Below, in pieces: positions 12,709 to 23,326 of a stretch of DNA of 64,000 nt. The notes under the pieces were generated by a model. That model ran no database searches. It worked only from the letters and a program-made list of their open reading frames with translations, and was not told the origin of the DNA. Where the stretch lies: assembly GCA_948474755.1 (NCBI GenBank), contig CAOLHI010001022.1, forward strand, positions 744,001 to 808,000, given 5' to 3'. Position 1 is the stretch's first letter; each line of letters opens with the position of its first letter. Source of the stretch: Ctenosaura bakeri (Eukaryota; Chordata; Lepidosauria; Squamata; Iguanidae). Both the position numbers and the translations under genes were made by a program.

Positions 12709-13657
12709 TGTTACCCTGATTTCTGGGGTCCCGTGGGGGACACTTCAATGTGGTCCAAATAATGGGGAATGGGAATTAGCCAGAGCACAAGCTGTAGCAT
12801 TGTGAGAGGCAGGGTAACCTAGCGAGATCTTAAACCCAGCTTTACAGGGTCAGGCCGAGTCAAAAACCAAGCAAAATTAGGTTATAATTGTTTTTTTTAT
12901 TTAAAAGACAGTCACTGCACACTTATGTACTCACTCACACAGACCTAAGAAAATAAAGGGAGGAAATTAGATAGGGGATTTTAAGAAGGATTTTTGGGGG
13001 AATACTACACCTGATCCTGTAGCCCAGGTAGCCAGAAGAAAGTCAGTAGGTCTGGAGTGGAGATTCTCAGCATGTGGAAGCTGAGGGGAAGGCTCGGCAA
13101 ATGGAGTGGCAGCAAGGCAGGATGACAACCGTAAGTGCTCAAAATCTTAAGCAGCACTCAAAATCTTAAGCAGCACTCAAAATCAGGGGTTCTTATAGGG
13201 GAAAATGTGCCTGTAGGCTAGTCTGTTCCTGTGAAGAACAATGGGTTTCGGATCGGAGACAAAGCCTCCAAAAGGTCATCACTTACAATGATTAGATTTG
13301 AACGTAGTTGTGTATAGCGCAGACAGTATGCAAATGGGGAACGCTTGACCGCTGGGCATTCAGAAGTGCTAATCTTGTCAAGCTGGCGGGTCGGGGCTGG
13401 GAATCTTTGGTATGCTTGGTGCATACTTAATTTAGTTTCAAGGTGTATTGCCTGGAGGTCTCCTGAAGCTGCGTGCCGGAAAATTACTGGCCTGACTTAG
13501 GATTTTTCTTGTATTTTTCAGCCGTTTGGCCGTGTCCGTGTGCGTACTTATCCGCGGGCCTCCCAAGCACATGGAGGGAAACAGTTTGAATGTCCAATCT
13601 TTTAATATCGAATTATATTTAGTAGACCCTGGAATAGGACTATGGACCACAGTAAGA
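12709..13657 (-). mobile_element. Solo LTR, family 1, copy 2
   Basis: Minus-strand LTR of 949 bp, plus strand TGTTACCCTG to CACAGTAAGA (the last bases are mutated from the CAGTAACA of other copies). The exact 4-bp duplication ATAG flanks it (12705-12708 and 13658-13661). It is longer than copy 1, partly because of a private 19-bp tandem duplication at 13138-13175. It shares GAGGCAGGGTAACCTAGC and TACAGGGTCAGGCC with other members. No internal retroviral genes. Confidence 0.88.
13138..13184. repeat. 19-bp tandem repeat inside LTR copy 2
   Basis: CTCAAAATCTTAAGCAGCA occurs twice in tandem and a third partial unit (CTCAAAATC) follows. It is absent from the other three LTR copies, so it arose after this insertion or in its direct source. 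Confidence 0.8.
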
Positions 13658-13661
13658 ATAG

Positions 13662-14700
13662 ACTAAGAGAGTAAAGTTTCTTGTTAGCCAGTTGCTTGTA
13701 CTATTATCATATCCGTTAAGATGGGAGAGGGGTCATGCCTATACAGTTGTTTCCTTTGCTTGGTTCTATCCTGCATAACTCCAGGAATCCATTTGTCTCA
13801 GGGTGGAGGCATCACTCCAGCCTGGGGGATCAATGATCAAATCATGGGAAATTGCAGTGTTGGCTTTGGATAGAATTTGTTGTTTAGGCCAGTTTTTCTA
13901 CATGCTGAGGGGGGATGCTGGAATCAGCTAAAGGATCACGGTGCTTTTTCCTGATGAAGACTATCTGCTGCATCAGTTTACCATCCATCCATCCATCTAC
14001 CCACCCACCCCTTATCTGTATAGAAGTGGTGTGTGTCAGTTTTCAGTAACAAACAAAAACTTGAGGAGGTCTGAAACTATAGCTTCTTTATGGTTAAACC
14101 CTGTCCACGAATGGATTTGACTTAAATAGGGCCACAAGCTTCTTCTCATGCTATTTCTGATCAATGATTGGAGAGAAAAGATAATAGGCCACTGAAAAAC
14201 TAGACATGAATTTGTTCATTGCGATGATGTGGATTCTAGTTTGCAGTGAGGGAAACTGTTGCAGGGAATGAAGCTCTGGTCTGCAAGTTAGGGCTAGGGA
14301 CTTCTCAGTGAATATGCAGAGAATGGAACTGTGCATTGTATGCTTGGTGGATAAATATCCACATTGGTACAAAGTGCACCAATTCCTGCCTTTTTGACCA
14401 CACCCTGTGTCCTTAGCTCCACCCATTTTTTGGAATTGCCTCCATGACCCTTCCCAAATTGGAATTTGGCCTGTGGATGAACAATTTTCCCCACTTCTGC
14501 CGTAGACAATAAATGGTAACCAGTGAGTGACCTGAAATGGTAGTTAGTACAGCTGAAGTAACAGACATTTGAATCACAGCATAAATCACTATAAATATGT
14601 GGCAAGGGAATAAGCGAGAAAGGTTTGTTTTATGTGCATGTTAGAGCACACATTACAAATCGTAACCACCAATATGGCTTCTGATGGAGGTGACCTATAC
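13662..14700. other. No recognised gene; short CCAT/ACCC simple repeat
   Basis: Mostly unclassified sequence. A short pyrimidine-rich simple repeat of CCAT then CCCA units lies at about 13979-14010. Confidence 0.5.
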
Positions 14701-14709
14701 TCCTAGCTG

Positions 14710-15085
14710 TATTATTTATTTATATTTCCAACATATATAGATGTTCATTTTAAAAAAGAGGTCACAATAAATACAAATGCAATGAAACAGTTATCCTGAA
14801 ATGATAACATGGTGAAAATAATAACATCCATAAAACCATCCAGTAAAAACCTGGAGGACTGACAGAGTTGAAAGTTAGAAGAGTGAATAGGAAAATGCTT
14901 AATAAACAACTACCTCTTTGAGTTGCTGGAGGAAAACACACATCACTGGGAACCCGCATCATTTCAATTAGGAGACCATTCCACACAGTGGGAGTCATAA
15001 AGAGAGATGACCAGCTGTTACTAGTGGACCAAACACTTATTACAACAAACTCTTCATAATCACTATGATAACAACGCGAAAGATT
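14710..15085 (-). mobile_element. L2-type LINE 3' end fragment (decayed)
   Basis: On the minus strand a short frame includes TPTVWNGLLIEM, matching in position and spacing the APRVWNDLLEEI of the better L2 fragment at 35299. The plus strand then carries AT-rich 3'-UTR-like sequence as in other L2 tails. Heavily mutated and truncated. Confidence 0.45.
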
Positions 15086-15512
15086 TATCTACACAGAGAG
15101 AATCCTGACAGTCCTCTACCAAAAGCAATGCTGAGTCCAAGAGCAAGTGTGTCTCAGCATTCAGCAGTGAGTCTTGCTACATGAGAGGTTTGTGTGGCAT
15201 CCTAACATCTGCTTTCCTTTTGATTGACAGCTGCTGGGTTGGGGATGCCTTGAGTTTGTCTGTTACATGGATGGTTGTGTAAAATAAGTATAATGCTTCT
15301 GGCAAAGGAAAAGGCTAGAGGTCTTGTTTGAATGCTACCTGTAACAGCTGGTGACAGGTGTATCAGCTGTACATGTTTGCTTTACCTGCTCGGCTCAGCT
15401 CATCATTCAGCTGTTGTCTTGACAGGCAGTTCTGCATCCCTGCCCAAGCTGATCAGATGGAAGGGAGGAGAGGGAAGATGGAACAAATACTGTTTTTTCA
15501 TGGGTTTCTGTC
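15086..15512. other. No recognised gene or repeat
   Basis: Unclassified sequence between an L2-like fragment and a MITE. The short ORF at 15332-15619 runs into the MITE and is not protein-like. Confidence 0.45.
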
Positions 15513-15515
15513 TCT

Positions 15516-15670
15516 GGCCTTTTCCGCATGACACTCTTATAGCGCGATTATTTCACTTTCAATCTCCTAGGGAATCCTGGCCAGCCCCTCTCAAAGCTGC
15601 AAACCCCAGGATTCCCTAGGAGGTTGAAAGTGGAATAATCGCGCTATAAGAGTGTCATGCGGAAAAGGAC
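15516..15670. mobile_element. MITE family A, copy 3 (near-perfect palindrome)
   Basis: 155 bp that fold almost completely on themselves. The left arm GGCCTTTTCCGCATGACACT and the right arm ...GTGTCATGCGGAAAAGGAC pair over about 45 bp with one mismatch, and the inner arms CCTAGGGAATCCTGG / CCAGGATTCCCTAGG pair too. Exact 3-bp duplication TCT (15513-15515 and 15671-15673). The arms have hardly diverged, which suggests a young insertion or arm homogenisation. Confidence 0.92.
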
Positions 15671-15673
15671 TCT

Positions 15674-16410
15674 GTGTGCCACTTCAACACTATCTGACGT
15701 GCTCTGTGAAAGACACCTCAGGCCAGTGAGAAAGAAGTGGCAGGCCTTCATATGATGAGTCAGAGCATGGGATGCACATAGTAGAGGGTTGTAGGTCCTT
15801 AATCAAGCTGGTGATTCAGCAAATCTACTAAACTTCTCCTGTCTCTCTGACATTGGCATAAAATTCTCAAAATGCCCCAAGCTATGACAAATTGTCTGCT
15901 ATACCAAAGCAGAGGTGGCAGGAGCTGGAGAGATAGATAAGACATCTGCTGGAAATTACTTGCAAGTTCTCTTATTAACCAACAGATGTTGGTAGGTGAC
16001 TTTGCAGAAGTTATTCCTTGTTATATTACAACTGGAATATAACTAGAGCTTGGGAAAGGATTTTTTTAAAAAATTGTTGAAGTCCTTTTCAAAGCTTTGA
16101 ATGTAACTCAGAAGTATGCTTTAGCCAGTGAAAAAACTAATTGCAAGCAGCTTATTATTTGTAACTAGTTACTTCCAAATTCTTAGTGACATTGAGATGC
16201 TAATACTGGCTTAAGGTCTTGGTTGAACCTTCTAGAGATGCTATAAGGGTCCAGATACTTTTCTTTGGCTCTCCATCAGCCTCTGTGTAACTGAAATCAA
16301 ATTTGTAGAATTTCTTGACCTATCAGCCTGCCTCCTGGAAGCAGTATTTGCAAAACTATGTCTGCCATCTTGAGTGGGTGCTGAAATTTTTTCCCTAAGT
16401 GTATTCAAGA
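15674..16410. other. No recognised gene or repeat
   Basis: Unclassified AT-rich sequence. Confidence 0.45.
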
Positions 16411-16414
16411 GTCG

Positions 16415-16620
16415 TTTCATATTATACCATGATAACGCTATGATTCCACTTTAACTGTGATGGCTGCATACTATGCAATGCTGGAGCTTGCAGTTTATGG
16501 AGGGATATTTAGAATTCCTAGGCAGAGAGCCCCAATGCTTCACTAAACCACAAACGCAAAGATTGCATAGGATACAGTCATGGTAGTTAAAATGGAGTCA
16601 CAATGCTATAATAGCATGGA
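16415..16620. mobile_element. Old inverted-repeat element (different family from A)
   Basis: Imperfect hairpin. The left arm (GATTCCACTTTAACTGTGATGG) is mirrored by the right arm (CATGGTAGTTAAAATGGAGTC), with central gtttatgg and aaaccacaaacgc segments. This resembles the common amniote palindromic repeat with a 'ccactttaactgccatgg' arm. Well decayed, with no clear target duplication. Confidence 0.5.
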
Positions 16621-16639
16621 ATCATAGAGCTGCGGTAGC

Positions 16640-16752
16640 TACCATGGGTCCTGTGCAGGTAGAAAAGTGGGATATAAATAAAATAAAATAAATGTAGAAG
16701 GGCCACAAGTGTGTAAACCTCTTTTTAAACAACACACACACACACACACACA
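16640..16752 (+). repeat. LINE/SINE 3' tail and (CA)n
   Basis: GTGGGATATAAATAAAATAAAATAAATG is the usual squamate L2/SINE 3' end in plus orientation. A short (CA)n tract lies at about 16734-16751. Confidence 0.5.
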
Positions 16753-16778
16753 GAGCCAAACAAAAAAACCAAATCCAA

Positions 16779-17196
16779 GGCCCTTTTCGCACGAAGTTTC
16801 TTTTGCGGCCCCTTGAGCGTCGTGTAAATGGCAGTGGCGGTCCATACAATGCACTCCCATTTACGTGATGCTCAAGAGCCTAAAGCATGGATTTTTTTAT
16901 TTTCGACTCTAAGCCGAAAATGCTGCGCGGTCGCACAAGGCTCCTGGGGCCCTCGTGCACTTACCTGCCCTGCGGTGCATCAGGTAAGCCGGGCTGGTTG
17001 TGCTTCCTCCCTCCGCACAGCCTACAGCTCCCAGGCTGCACTGCGGAAGGAAGGGGTGGGGCGTTCACGCGACAGCCACGCAACCGGCAACCCAGCTGTG
17101 GGAAAACGGAGGAGCGATGCGAGTGCCTCGTGCAAGAGGCTGCTTGCGCAAACGGCATCCCCCATCTCCGTGAGCAGGTAACGTGCGGGAAGGGCC
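16779..17196 (+). mobile_element. MITE family B, copy 2 (GC-rich)
   Basis: 418 bp, GGCCCTTTTCGCACG to GTGCGGGAAGGGCC, with an exact 3-bp duplication CAA (16776-16778 and 17197-17199). CpG-dense compared with the flanks. Interior landmarks are AAGCCGAAAATGCTGCGCGG, CTCCCAGGCTGCACTGCGG and GGAGGAGCGATGCGAGTGCC. Very similar to the inverted copy at 43314. Its several overlapping ORFs on both strands carry no known domain. Confidence 0.9.
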
Positions 17197-17588
17197 CAAG
17201 GCTTAGTTAACTAGAGCAGAACTCTTCCTGCTTTCTGTCCTGCACTTCTCTTGTGTAGAGATAGGACTGTATTTTAAGGACAGCAGCCCTGCGTGATTTG
17301 TGAGGAGAAGAGGTCGAGTGAGAAGACCAGTATACTTCACAGAGCAATTGAGTATAGTGGGAGTTGAACATATTGTATATCCACTTGTTCTTTAAGGTAG
17401 TTACAAAAAGGAGCTGTTTTGGTAGACAAAAGAGATGCAGTGGAAAGGACTAGACACTGGTTTTGTGTACTGTGCTTCAAATAGGAAGGGAGAAGAGTGA
17501 GATGGATATTATAAGATCAGTTTTTTAAAAAATAAATTGACTTCAGATATTCATGTCTTTAAGATCTGTAAGTGTTGCAGTGTATTCT

Positions 17589-17589
<1 letters not shown>

Positions 17590-17640
<51 letters not shown>

Positions 17641-17700
17641 TATCCCACTTCTCCCCATGGATCAAGGCAGTACTACAACAATATATTAAATACATTAAAA
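17590..17700 (-). repeat. (AAT)n microsatellite with LINE/SINE tail
   Basis: About 17 AAT units followed by ATATCCCACTTCTCC and ATGGATCAAGGCAG, the reverse complement of the squamate L2/SINE 3' end. The microsatellite is the tail of a minus-strand retroelement end. Confidence 0.6.
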
Positions 17701-18513
17701 GCATTAAAACATAACCAATCCTCCCCACCCATCAACCCATCTAAAACCAACCCCCTAAAACACATTAACTACATTAAAAAACAGAGACTTGTTACCCCTC
17801 ACTTTCAGTTCTGTTTCTTCCTGTACCACACAGCAAGTCAAAAAGGGAGAGAAGGCAATGGTCTTGCCAAATGGACAGGGAGCGGGTCACTGTGCTCATC
17901 CTTCTGGATCTCTTACTGGCTTTCAAGACAGCTGACCACAATATCGTTTTGGATCATCTGCATGGGTAAGGGTTAGAGGCTCCTATGCAAATAGCTGGGC
18001 TGCTGAGGGACTAACCAAGACATAACCTGCATAGCTGAACACTGCCTGGGCCTAGGAAAAGCAGGACTCTTGATCACTGGTGGCTCCCACATCAATGGGA
18101 TGCAGTAAAGCCACTTTGGGTTTTAGTCTGATCTTTAAAATTGCTAGCGATGGTGATGGACCTATTTTGGGGAAATCTCCGATCACTTCTTTAAATTTCA
18201 AAGTCAAACCTGGAGCAGATTCACTGTCACACTGGCATGAAAGCTACCAGCCACTCTCAAGTTGTTTTGATCGATCTCAACCATCCACATAAGGATCTGA
18301 AGCTAGTTCTTCTTTAAGCTTAAATCCCTCTCTTCCTACTCATGATGCTTGCAAATGTCTCCAGGTCATCATAGGCCTGAAAGTTCTCCCTTGCTTAAGT
18401 TCGAGGGTGGTGGTGGTGGTGAGCTTCAGCATTCTCTGAGTCTGAAAATTAAAGATCCGGACGCTGGTGGCTGCTCCTCTGACACTTCCTGTTAATGATG
18501 AAGAATTACCTAT
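17701..18513. other. No recognised gene or repeat
   Basis: Unclassified sequence. A short GGT repeat lies near 18408-18420. Ends at the start of the 764-bp duplication. Confidence 0.45.
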
Positions 18514-19277
18514 TACACTTGCAATGGGCTAGTTTGACAATTCCATTACATATTACTAATAGTGCTATTAATGCCTAGTAGCTTATCATTACAGTAAGAT
18601 GCGTGCATACATCCAAATGCTTTGGGATCAGGAGAAAGCAGAAGAGTAGAATGCACACCGAAGACACCAGACTTTGGTTTCAATATATCTTCTCACCTGA
18701 CAACCAAATTTAATTGACACTGGATACAGCTAGGTGGAGTTAGGCTCTGGGCTACTGATTTTTTGGGCACGGTGACTATACATTACAAAGGGGTTAGTGG
18801 ACTGAGGACATGGAAGTTGACAATGTTGTTATTTATGAAGTGTCTTCTTAGAGGAGGGCTCAGCAAAGGTAATCAAGAATGCACAATGTTAGGAGAGGAG
18901 GAAGATTGATGATGAACATCTTTTCTAGCCTATGCATCATTTGTGCCCTCAATCACCCACCCACCCACAGCCATGTTGGTCCTTGCCCAGAAGAAATCAT
19001 GTAATGTAGATTTATCTAGTGGATTCCATGTGAATTCAGTGAAGCCTGAACTTATCAGTAGGCTTGCGGCTTCTTCCACACCATAAAATAAAATAAATAG
19101 CCTGTTTTCAGCATGGTATGTGATGAGGCTTTGAGACAACACCTCCTCCATTAGCTTTCTGGACGTACCAAGTGATGGATGCTTATGATTGAAAGGAAAA
19201 GGGAGATGAAGGCTTTTAAGAACACCAAACAATGAACTGTCCTTGCTTGCAGTTTGATTGCTGAGGAAAATTCTGGC
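18514..19277. repeat. 764-bp direct repeat, upstream copy (target-site duplication of CR1)
   Basis: Begins TACACTTGCAATGGGC and ends GGAAAATTCTGGC. The same sequence recurs at 22371-23134 with a constant offset of 3,857, so there are no net indels, and I saw no mismatch on reading both copies through. The pair abuts the CR1 exactly at its two ends. The simplest reading is a single genomic segment duplicated during CR1 insertion. The last seven bases, TTCTGGC, also match CR1 sequence. Confidence 0.9.
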
Positions 19278-19454
19278 GAGGGATGGGCTGCACCTCACAA
19301 AACTGGGCAGGAATGTTTTTGCTAACAGTCTTGCAAGGAAGATTAAGAGGTCTTTAAACTAAGTTCCACTGGGGAGGGAGACAATATTATTCAGGGCAAG
19401 GACTCAGAGAACACAGGGGTAAAAGGCACAAATGATACTGGACAAGTAGTACAA

Positions 19455-22280
19455 GTGGCCAATGGCGGGAGGAGTAGAATCAATACTACAGAACTTGCAG
19501 GAAGGGCCCAGGGACTTAAGTGTCTCTACACTAATGCAAGGAGTATGGGAAACAAGCAGGATGAGTTTGTACTCCTAGTACAAGAAAATAAATATGATTT
19601 GATAGGCATCACTGAGACCTGGTGGGATGAGTCTCATGATTGGAATACAGGAATAGAGGGGTATAGCCTGTTTTGTAAAAATAGACCAAACAAGAAAGGA
19701 GGAGGAGTAGCCTTGTATGTCAAGAATGTTTTCACCTGTGAAGAGATCCAGGACTTAAACCCAGAAAGCCAGGTCGAGAGCATTTGGGTAAGAATTAAGG
19801 CAGCGAGAAACAATAGGGATATTCTGGTGGGGGTTTACTACAGACCTCCAACCCAGGCTGAGGACTTGGATGACGCCTTCCTCAACCAAATGACTGCACA
19901 TTCAAAGAGGAGGGATACAGTAATAATAGGAGATTTCAATTACCCGGATATATGCTGGCAGTCAAACTCTGCCAAGACAGCAAAGTCCAGCAAGTTTCTT
20001 GCTTGTCTTGCAGACAACTTCATGGTCCAGAAGGTGGAAGAGGCCACAAGGGGATCAAATATTCTAGATCTGGTCTTGACCAACAGGGATGACCTTGTGA
20101 ATGAGGTAGAAGTGGTTGGATCTTTAGGGGGGAGTGACCATGCCCTGTTGGAATTTAGCATTCAGTGGGAAGGAGAAGATAAGGGTAGCCAGACACTCAT
20201 CTTAGATTTTAAAAAAGCGGACTTCTGTAAACTTAGGGAGCTGCTGGCTGGAATTCCGTGGTCAGGAATAGTGAAAGGGAAAGGAGTTCAGGAGGCATGG
20301 GAGTTCCTTAAAAAGGAGATACTGAAGGCACAGTCTAAAACAGTGCCATTAAGGAGGAAAAATGGAAGGCATCTGAAGAAACCAGAATGGTTGACTAAAG
20401 AACTCTCAGCTGAGCTAAGAGTTAAGAGAAACATGTATAGGAAATGGAAGAAGGGGGAAACCACCAAAGAAGAATTTAAGCAAGTAGCCAGGAGATGTAG
20501 GGAGGAAGTCAGAAAGGCTAAAGCACAGAATGAGCTTAGGCTGGCCAGAGACATTAAAAACAATAAAAAGGGTTTTTTTAAATATGTCCGCAGCAAAAGG
20601 AAAAAGAAGGAGACAGTAGGGTCGCTACGCAGAGAAGATGGCGAATTACTCACAGGGGGGAGAGAAAAGGCAGAGCTACTTAACACCTTCTTTGCCTCCG
20701 TATTTTCCCAGAAGGATACAAGCACTCAACCTGGCGGTTGGGGAGCAGGGGAGGAAGCAGAGGAAATGAGGCACATAATAAGTAGAGAGGTGGTACAGGA
20801 ATACCTGGCCGCACTGGATGAATTCAAGTCTCCAGGGCCAGATGAATTGCATCCTAGGATATTAAAAGAGCTGGCAGAGGTCATTTCGGAACTGTTTGCT
20901 ATAATTTTTGAGAAATCTTGGAGGACAGGAGAAGTTCCAGCAGATTGGAGGAGAGCAAATGTTATCCCCATCTTCAAGAAGGGAAAAAAAGAGGACCCAA
21001 ATAATTATCGCCCAGTCAGCCTGACATCAGTACCCGGAAAGATCCTGGAGCAGATCATTAAGCAGTCAGTTTCTAATCATTTAGAAAGCAAGGCAGTAAT
21101 CACGAGAAGTCAACATGGATTTCTCAAAAATAAGTCATGCCAGACTAATCTTATCTCTTTTTATGATAGAGTTACTAGCTTGATAGATGAAGGGAGTGCT
21201 GTGGATGTAGCATATCTCGATTTCAGTAAGGCCTTTGACAAAGTTCCCCATGACATTCTTGCAACGAAGCTAGTTAAATGTGGGCTGGACAGGGCAACCG
21301 TTAGTTGGATTTGTAATTGGTTGACCGACCGAACCCAAAGGGTGATCACGAATGGCTGCTTTTCATCCTGGAGAGAAGTGACTAGCGGGGTGCCACAGGG
21401 TTCAGTCCTAGGCCCAGTGCTGTTCAATATTTTTATCAATGACTTGGATGAAGGAATAGAGGGCATGCTCATCAAATTTGCAGATGACACCAAATTGGGA
21501 GGGGTTGCTAATACGCCAGAGGACAGGATCAAATTTCAAAATGACCTGGATAGATTGGAGAGCTGGGCCAGGGCGAACAAAATGAAATTCAACAGAGAGA
21601 AATGTAAGGTCCTACACTTAGGTAGAAATAATGGAATCCACAAATATAGGATGGGGAACACGTGGCTGGATAGCAGTACGTGTGAAAGGGATCTAGGAGT
21701 CTTCATAGACCACAAGCTGAACATGAGTCAGCAGTGTGATGCGGCAGCCAAGAAAGCCAATGCAATTCTCGGCTGCATCAATAGGAGTATGGTGTCTAGA
21801 TCGAGGGAGGTACTGGTACCACTCTACTCTGCTTTGGTTAGACCCCATCTTGAATACTGTGTCCAGTTCTGGGCACCCCAATTCAAGAAGGATATTGACA
21901 AGCTGGAGCAAGTCCAGAGGAGGGCGACCAAAATGGTGAGAGGCCTGGAAGCCATGCCCTATGAGGATAGACTTAGAGAGCTGGGTATGTTTAGTCTGCA
22001 GAAGAGGAGGTTAAGAGGGGACATGATAGCCATGTTTAAATATTTGAAGGGATGCCACGTAGAGGAAGGAGGGGACTTGTTTTCTGCTGCTCCAGAGACC
22101 AGGACAAGGAGCAATGGATTCAAGCTGCAGGAAAGGAGATTCCACCTGAACCTCAGGAAGAACTTCCTGACAGTCAGGGCTGTCCGTCAGTGTAATCTGC
22201 TGCCTCGGAGTGTAGTGGAGTCTCCTTCCTTGGAGGTTTTTAAGCAGAGGCTTGATGGCCATCTGTCGGGAACGATTTGA
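19455..22280 (+). CDS. CR1 ORF2: AP-like endonuclease and reverse transcriptase
   Basis: A 941-codon frame. CR1 ORF2 protein nicks target DNA and reverse-transcribes the element RNA from the nick in the nucleus. Residues about 20-236 are an endonuclease/exonuclease/phosphatase domain: Asn27 in YTNARS, Glu54 in ITETWW, Asp160 and Asn162 in GDFNYPD, and the SDH triad element at 227-229. Residues about 458-700 are the reverse transcriptase: [23 protein letters not shown] (Asp589), [10 protein letters not shown] and FADD (675-678). The C-terminal part (about 740-941) carries the CR1 HLEYCVQFW and [12 protein letters not shown] blocks. Length is normal for CR1 ORF2. The first codon given is GTG. 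The frame is open back to 19347 (stop TAA at 19344) but has no ATG before codon 31, which lies past catalytic Asn27, so the true start is uncertain. Confidence 0.95.
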   Translation: MANGGRSRINTTELAGRAQGLKCLYTNARSMGNKQDEFVLLVQENKYDLIGITETWWDESHDWNTGIEGYSLFCKNRPNKKGGGVALYVKNVFTCEEIQDLNPESQVESIWVRIKAARNNRDILVGVYYRPPTQAEDLDDAFLNQMTAHSKRRDTVIIGDFNYPDICWQSNSAKTAKSSKFLACLADNFMVQKVEEATRGSNILDLVLTNRDDLVNEVEVVGSLGGSDHALLEFSIQWEGEDKGSQTLILDFKKADFCKLRELLAGIPWSGIVKGKGVQEAWEFLKKEILKAQSKTVPLRRKNGRHLKKPEWLTKELSAELRVKRNMYRKWKKGETTKEEFKQVARRCREEVRKAKAQNELRLARDIKNNKKGFFKYVRSKRKKKETVGSLRREDGELLTGGREKAELLNTFFASVFSQKDTSTQPGGWGAGEEAEEMRHIISREVVQEYLAALDEFKSPGPDELHPRILKELAEVISELFAIIFEKSWRTGEVPADWRRANVIPIFKKGKKEDPNNYRPVSLTSVPGKILEQIIKQSVSNHLESKAVITRSQHGFLKNKSCQTNLISFYDRVTSLIDEGSAVDVAYLDFSKAFDKVPHDILATKLVKCGLDRATVSWICNWLTDRTQRVITNGCFSSWREVTSGVPQGSVLGPVLFNIFINDLDEGIEGMLIKFADDTKLGGVANTPEDRIKFQNDLDRLESWARANKMKFNREKCKVLHLGRNNGIHKYRMGNTWLDSSTCERDLGVFIDHKLNMSQQCDAAAKKANAILGCINRSMVSRSREVLVPLYSALVRPHLEYCVQFWAPQFKKDIDKLEQVQRRATKMVRGLEAMPYEDRLRELGMFSLQKRRLRGDMIAMFKYLKGCHVEEGGDLFSAAPETRTRSNGFKLQERRFHLNLRKNFLTVRAVRQCNLLPRSVVESPSLEVFKQRLDGHLSGTI

Positions 22281-22370
22281 GGGTGTTCCTGCATGGCAGG
22301 GGGTTGGACTGGATGGCCTGTGTGGTCTCTTCCAACTCTGAATTTCTATGATTCTATGATTCTATGATTC
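22281..22370 (+). other. CR1 3' UTR and ATTCTATG tandem tail
   Basis: 90 bp after the ORF2 stop. It contains the conserved CR1 3' segment, thought to be the reverse-transcriptase recognition structure in this clade, and ends with three ATTCTATG-type units. There is no poly(A) tail, as expected of CR1. Confidence 0.9.
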
Positions 22371-23134
22371 TACACTTGCAATGGGCTAGTTTGACAATTC
22401 CATTACATATTACTAATAGTGCTATTAATGCCTAGTAGCTTATCATTACAGTAAGATGCGTGCATACATCCAAATGCTTTGGGATCAGGAGAAAGCAGAA
22501 GAGTAGAATGCACACCGAAGACACCAGACTTTGGTTTCAATATATCTTCTCACCTGACAACCAAATTTAATTGACACTGGATACAGCTAGGTGGAGTTAG
22601 GCTCTGGGCTACTGATTTTTTGGGCACGGTGACTATACATTACAAAGGGGTTAGTGGACTGAGGACATGGAAGTTGACAATGTTGTTATTTATGAAGTGT
22701 CTTCTTAGAGGAGGGCTCAGCAAAGGTAATCAAGAATGCACAATGTTAGGAGAGGAGGAAGATTGATGATGAACATCTTTTCTAGCCTATGCATCATTTG
22801 TGCCCTCAATCACCCACCCACCCACAGCCATGTTGGTCCTTGCCCAGAAGAAATCATGTAATGTAGATTTATCTAGTGGATTCCATGTGAATTCAGTGAA
22901 GCCTGAACTTATCAGTAGGCTTGCGGCTTCTTCCACACCATAAAATAAAATAAATAGCCTGTTTTCAGCATGGTATGTGATGAGGCTTTGAGACAACACC
23001 TCCTCCATTAGCTTTCTGGACGTACCAAGTGATGGATGCTTATGATTGAAAGGAAAAGGGAGATGAAGGCTTTTAAGAACACCAAACAATGAACTGTCCT
23101 TGCTTGCAGTTTGATTGCTGAGGAAAATTCTGGC
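22371..23134. repeat. 764-bp direct repeat, downstream copy
   Basis: Second copy of 18514-19277, starting directly at the end of the CR1 tail and ending TTCTGGC, after which unrelated sequence (AAAGGATTAG) follows. Both copies contain the same short minus-strand ORF, which is not evidence of a gene. Confidence 0.9.
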
Positions 23135-23326
23135 AAAGGATTAGACATGTAATGATCAGATAATTGCTGGCATGGATGCCATTCTCAAAGTTCAATCTGA
23201 GTTTGGGAAGATTATCTTTTTGGATGACAACTCCCAGTATCTCTGAGGTAGGATGAATCAGTGGCTCAGGAGCTGAAGTTGCATACCTTTCCTTTTTTTT
23301 TCAGCATTCGAACACACGGCAGCTTA

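Larger units (their letters stand above)
19278..22370 (+). mobile_element. CR1 LINE, 5'-truncated, recent insertion
   Basis: 3,093-bp non-LTR retrotransposon in plus orientation. It starts inside the region just before ORF2 (GATGGGCTGCACCTCAC, typical of CR1), carries an uninterrupted ORF2, and ends with the conserved CR1 3' segment (GGACTGGATGGCCTGTGTGG ... TTCCAACTCTGA) and three copies of the 8-mer ATTCTATG. ORF1 and the true 5' UTR are missing, the usual result of incomplete reverse transcription. The older CR1 at 46215 extends farther 5', confirming that this copy is truncated. The intact frame and the apparently identical flanking repeats argue for recent mobilisation by proteins from another copy. 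Confidence 0.97.

Noticed and set aside
16828..17210. ORFs of 107-117 codons in the MITE at 16779
   Set aside because: Same reason; the corresponding frames are not conserved in the copies at 9518, 43314 and 61810.
17543..17976. Poly-Ile / poly-Leu ORFs
   Set aside because: They are translations of the (AAT)n microsatellite and its flank.
19940..22262. Minus-strand ORFs of 62-145 codons inside the CR1
   Set aside because: They are shadows of the plus-strand ORF2.
18930..23089. Nearly identical minus-strand ORFs at 18930-19298 and 22787-23089 that could suggest a duplicated gene
   Set aside because: They are the same sequence in the two 764-bp repeats and the first runs into CR1. The peptide shows no known domain, and the duplication is explained by the CR1 insertion.
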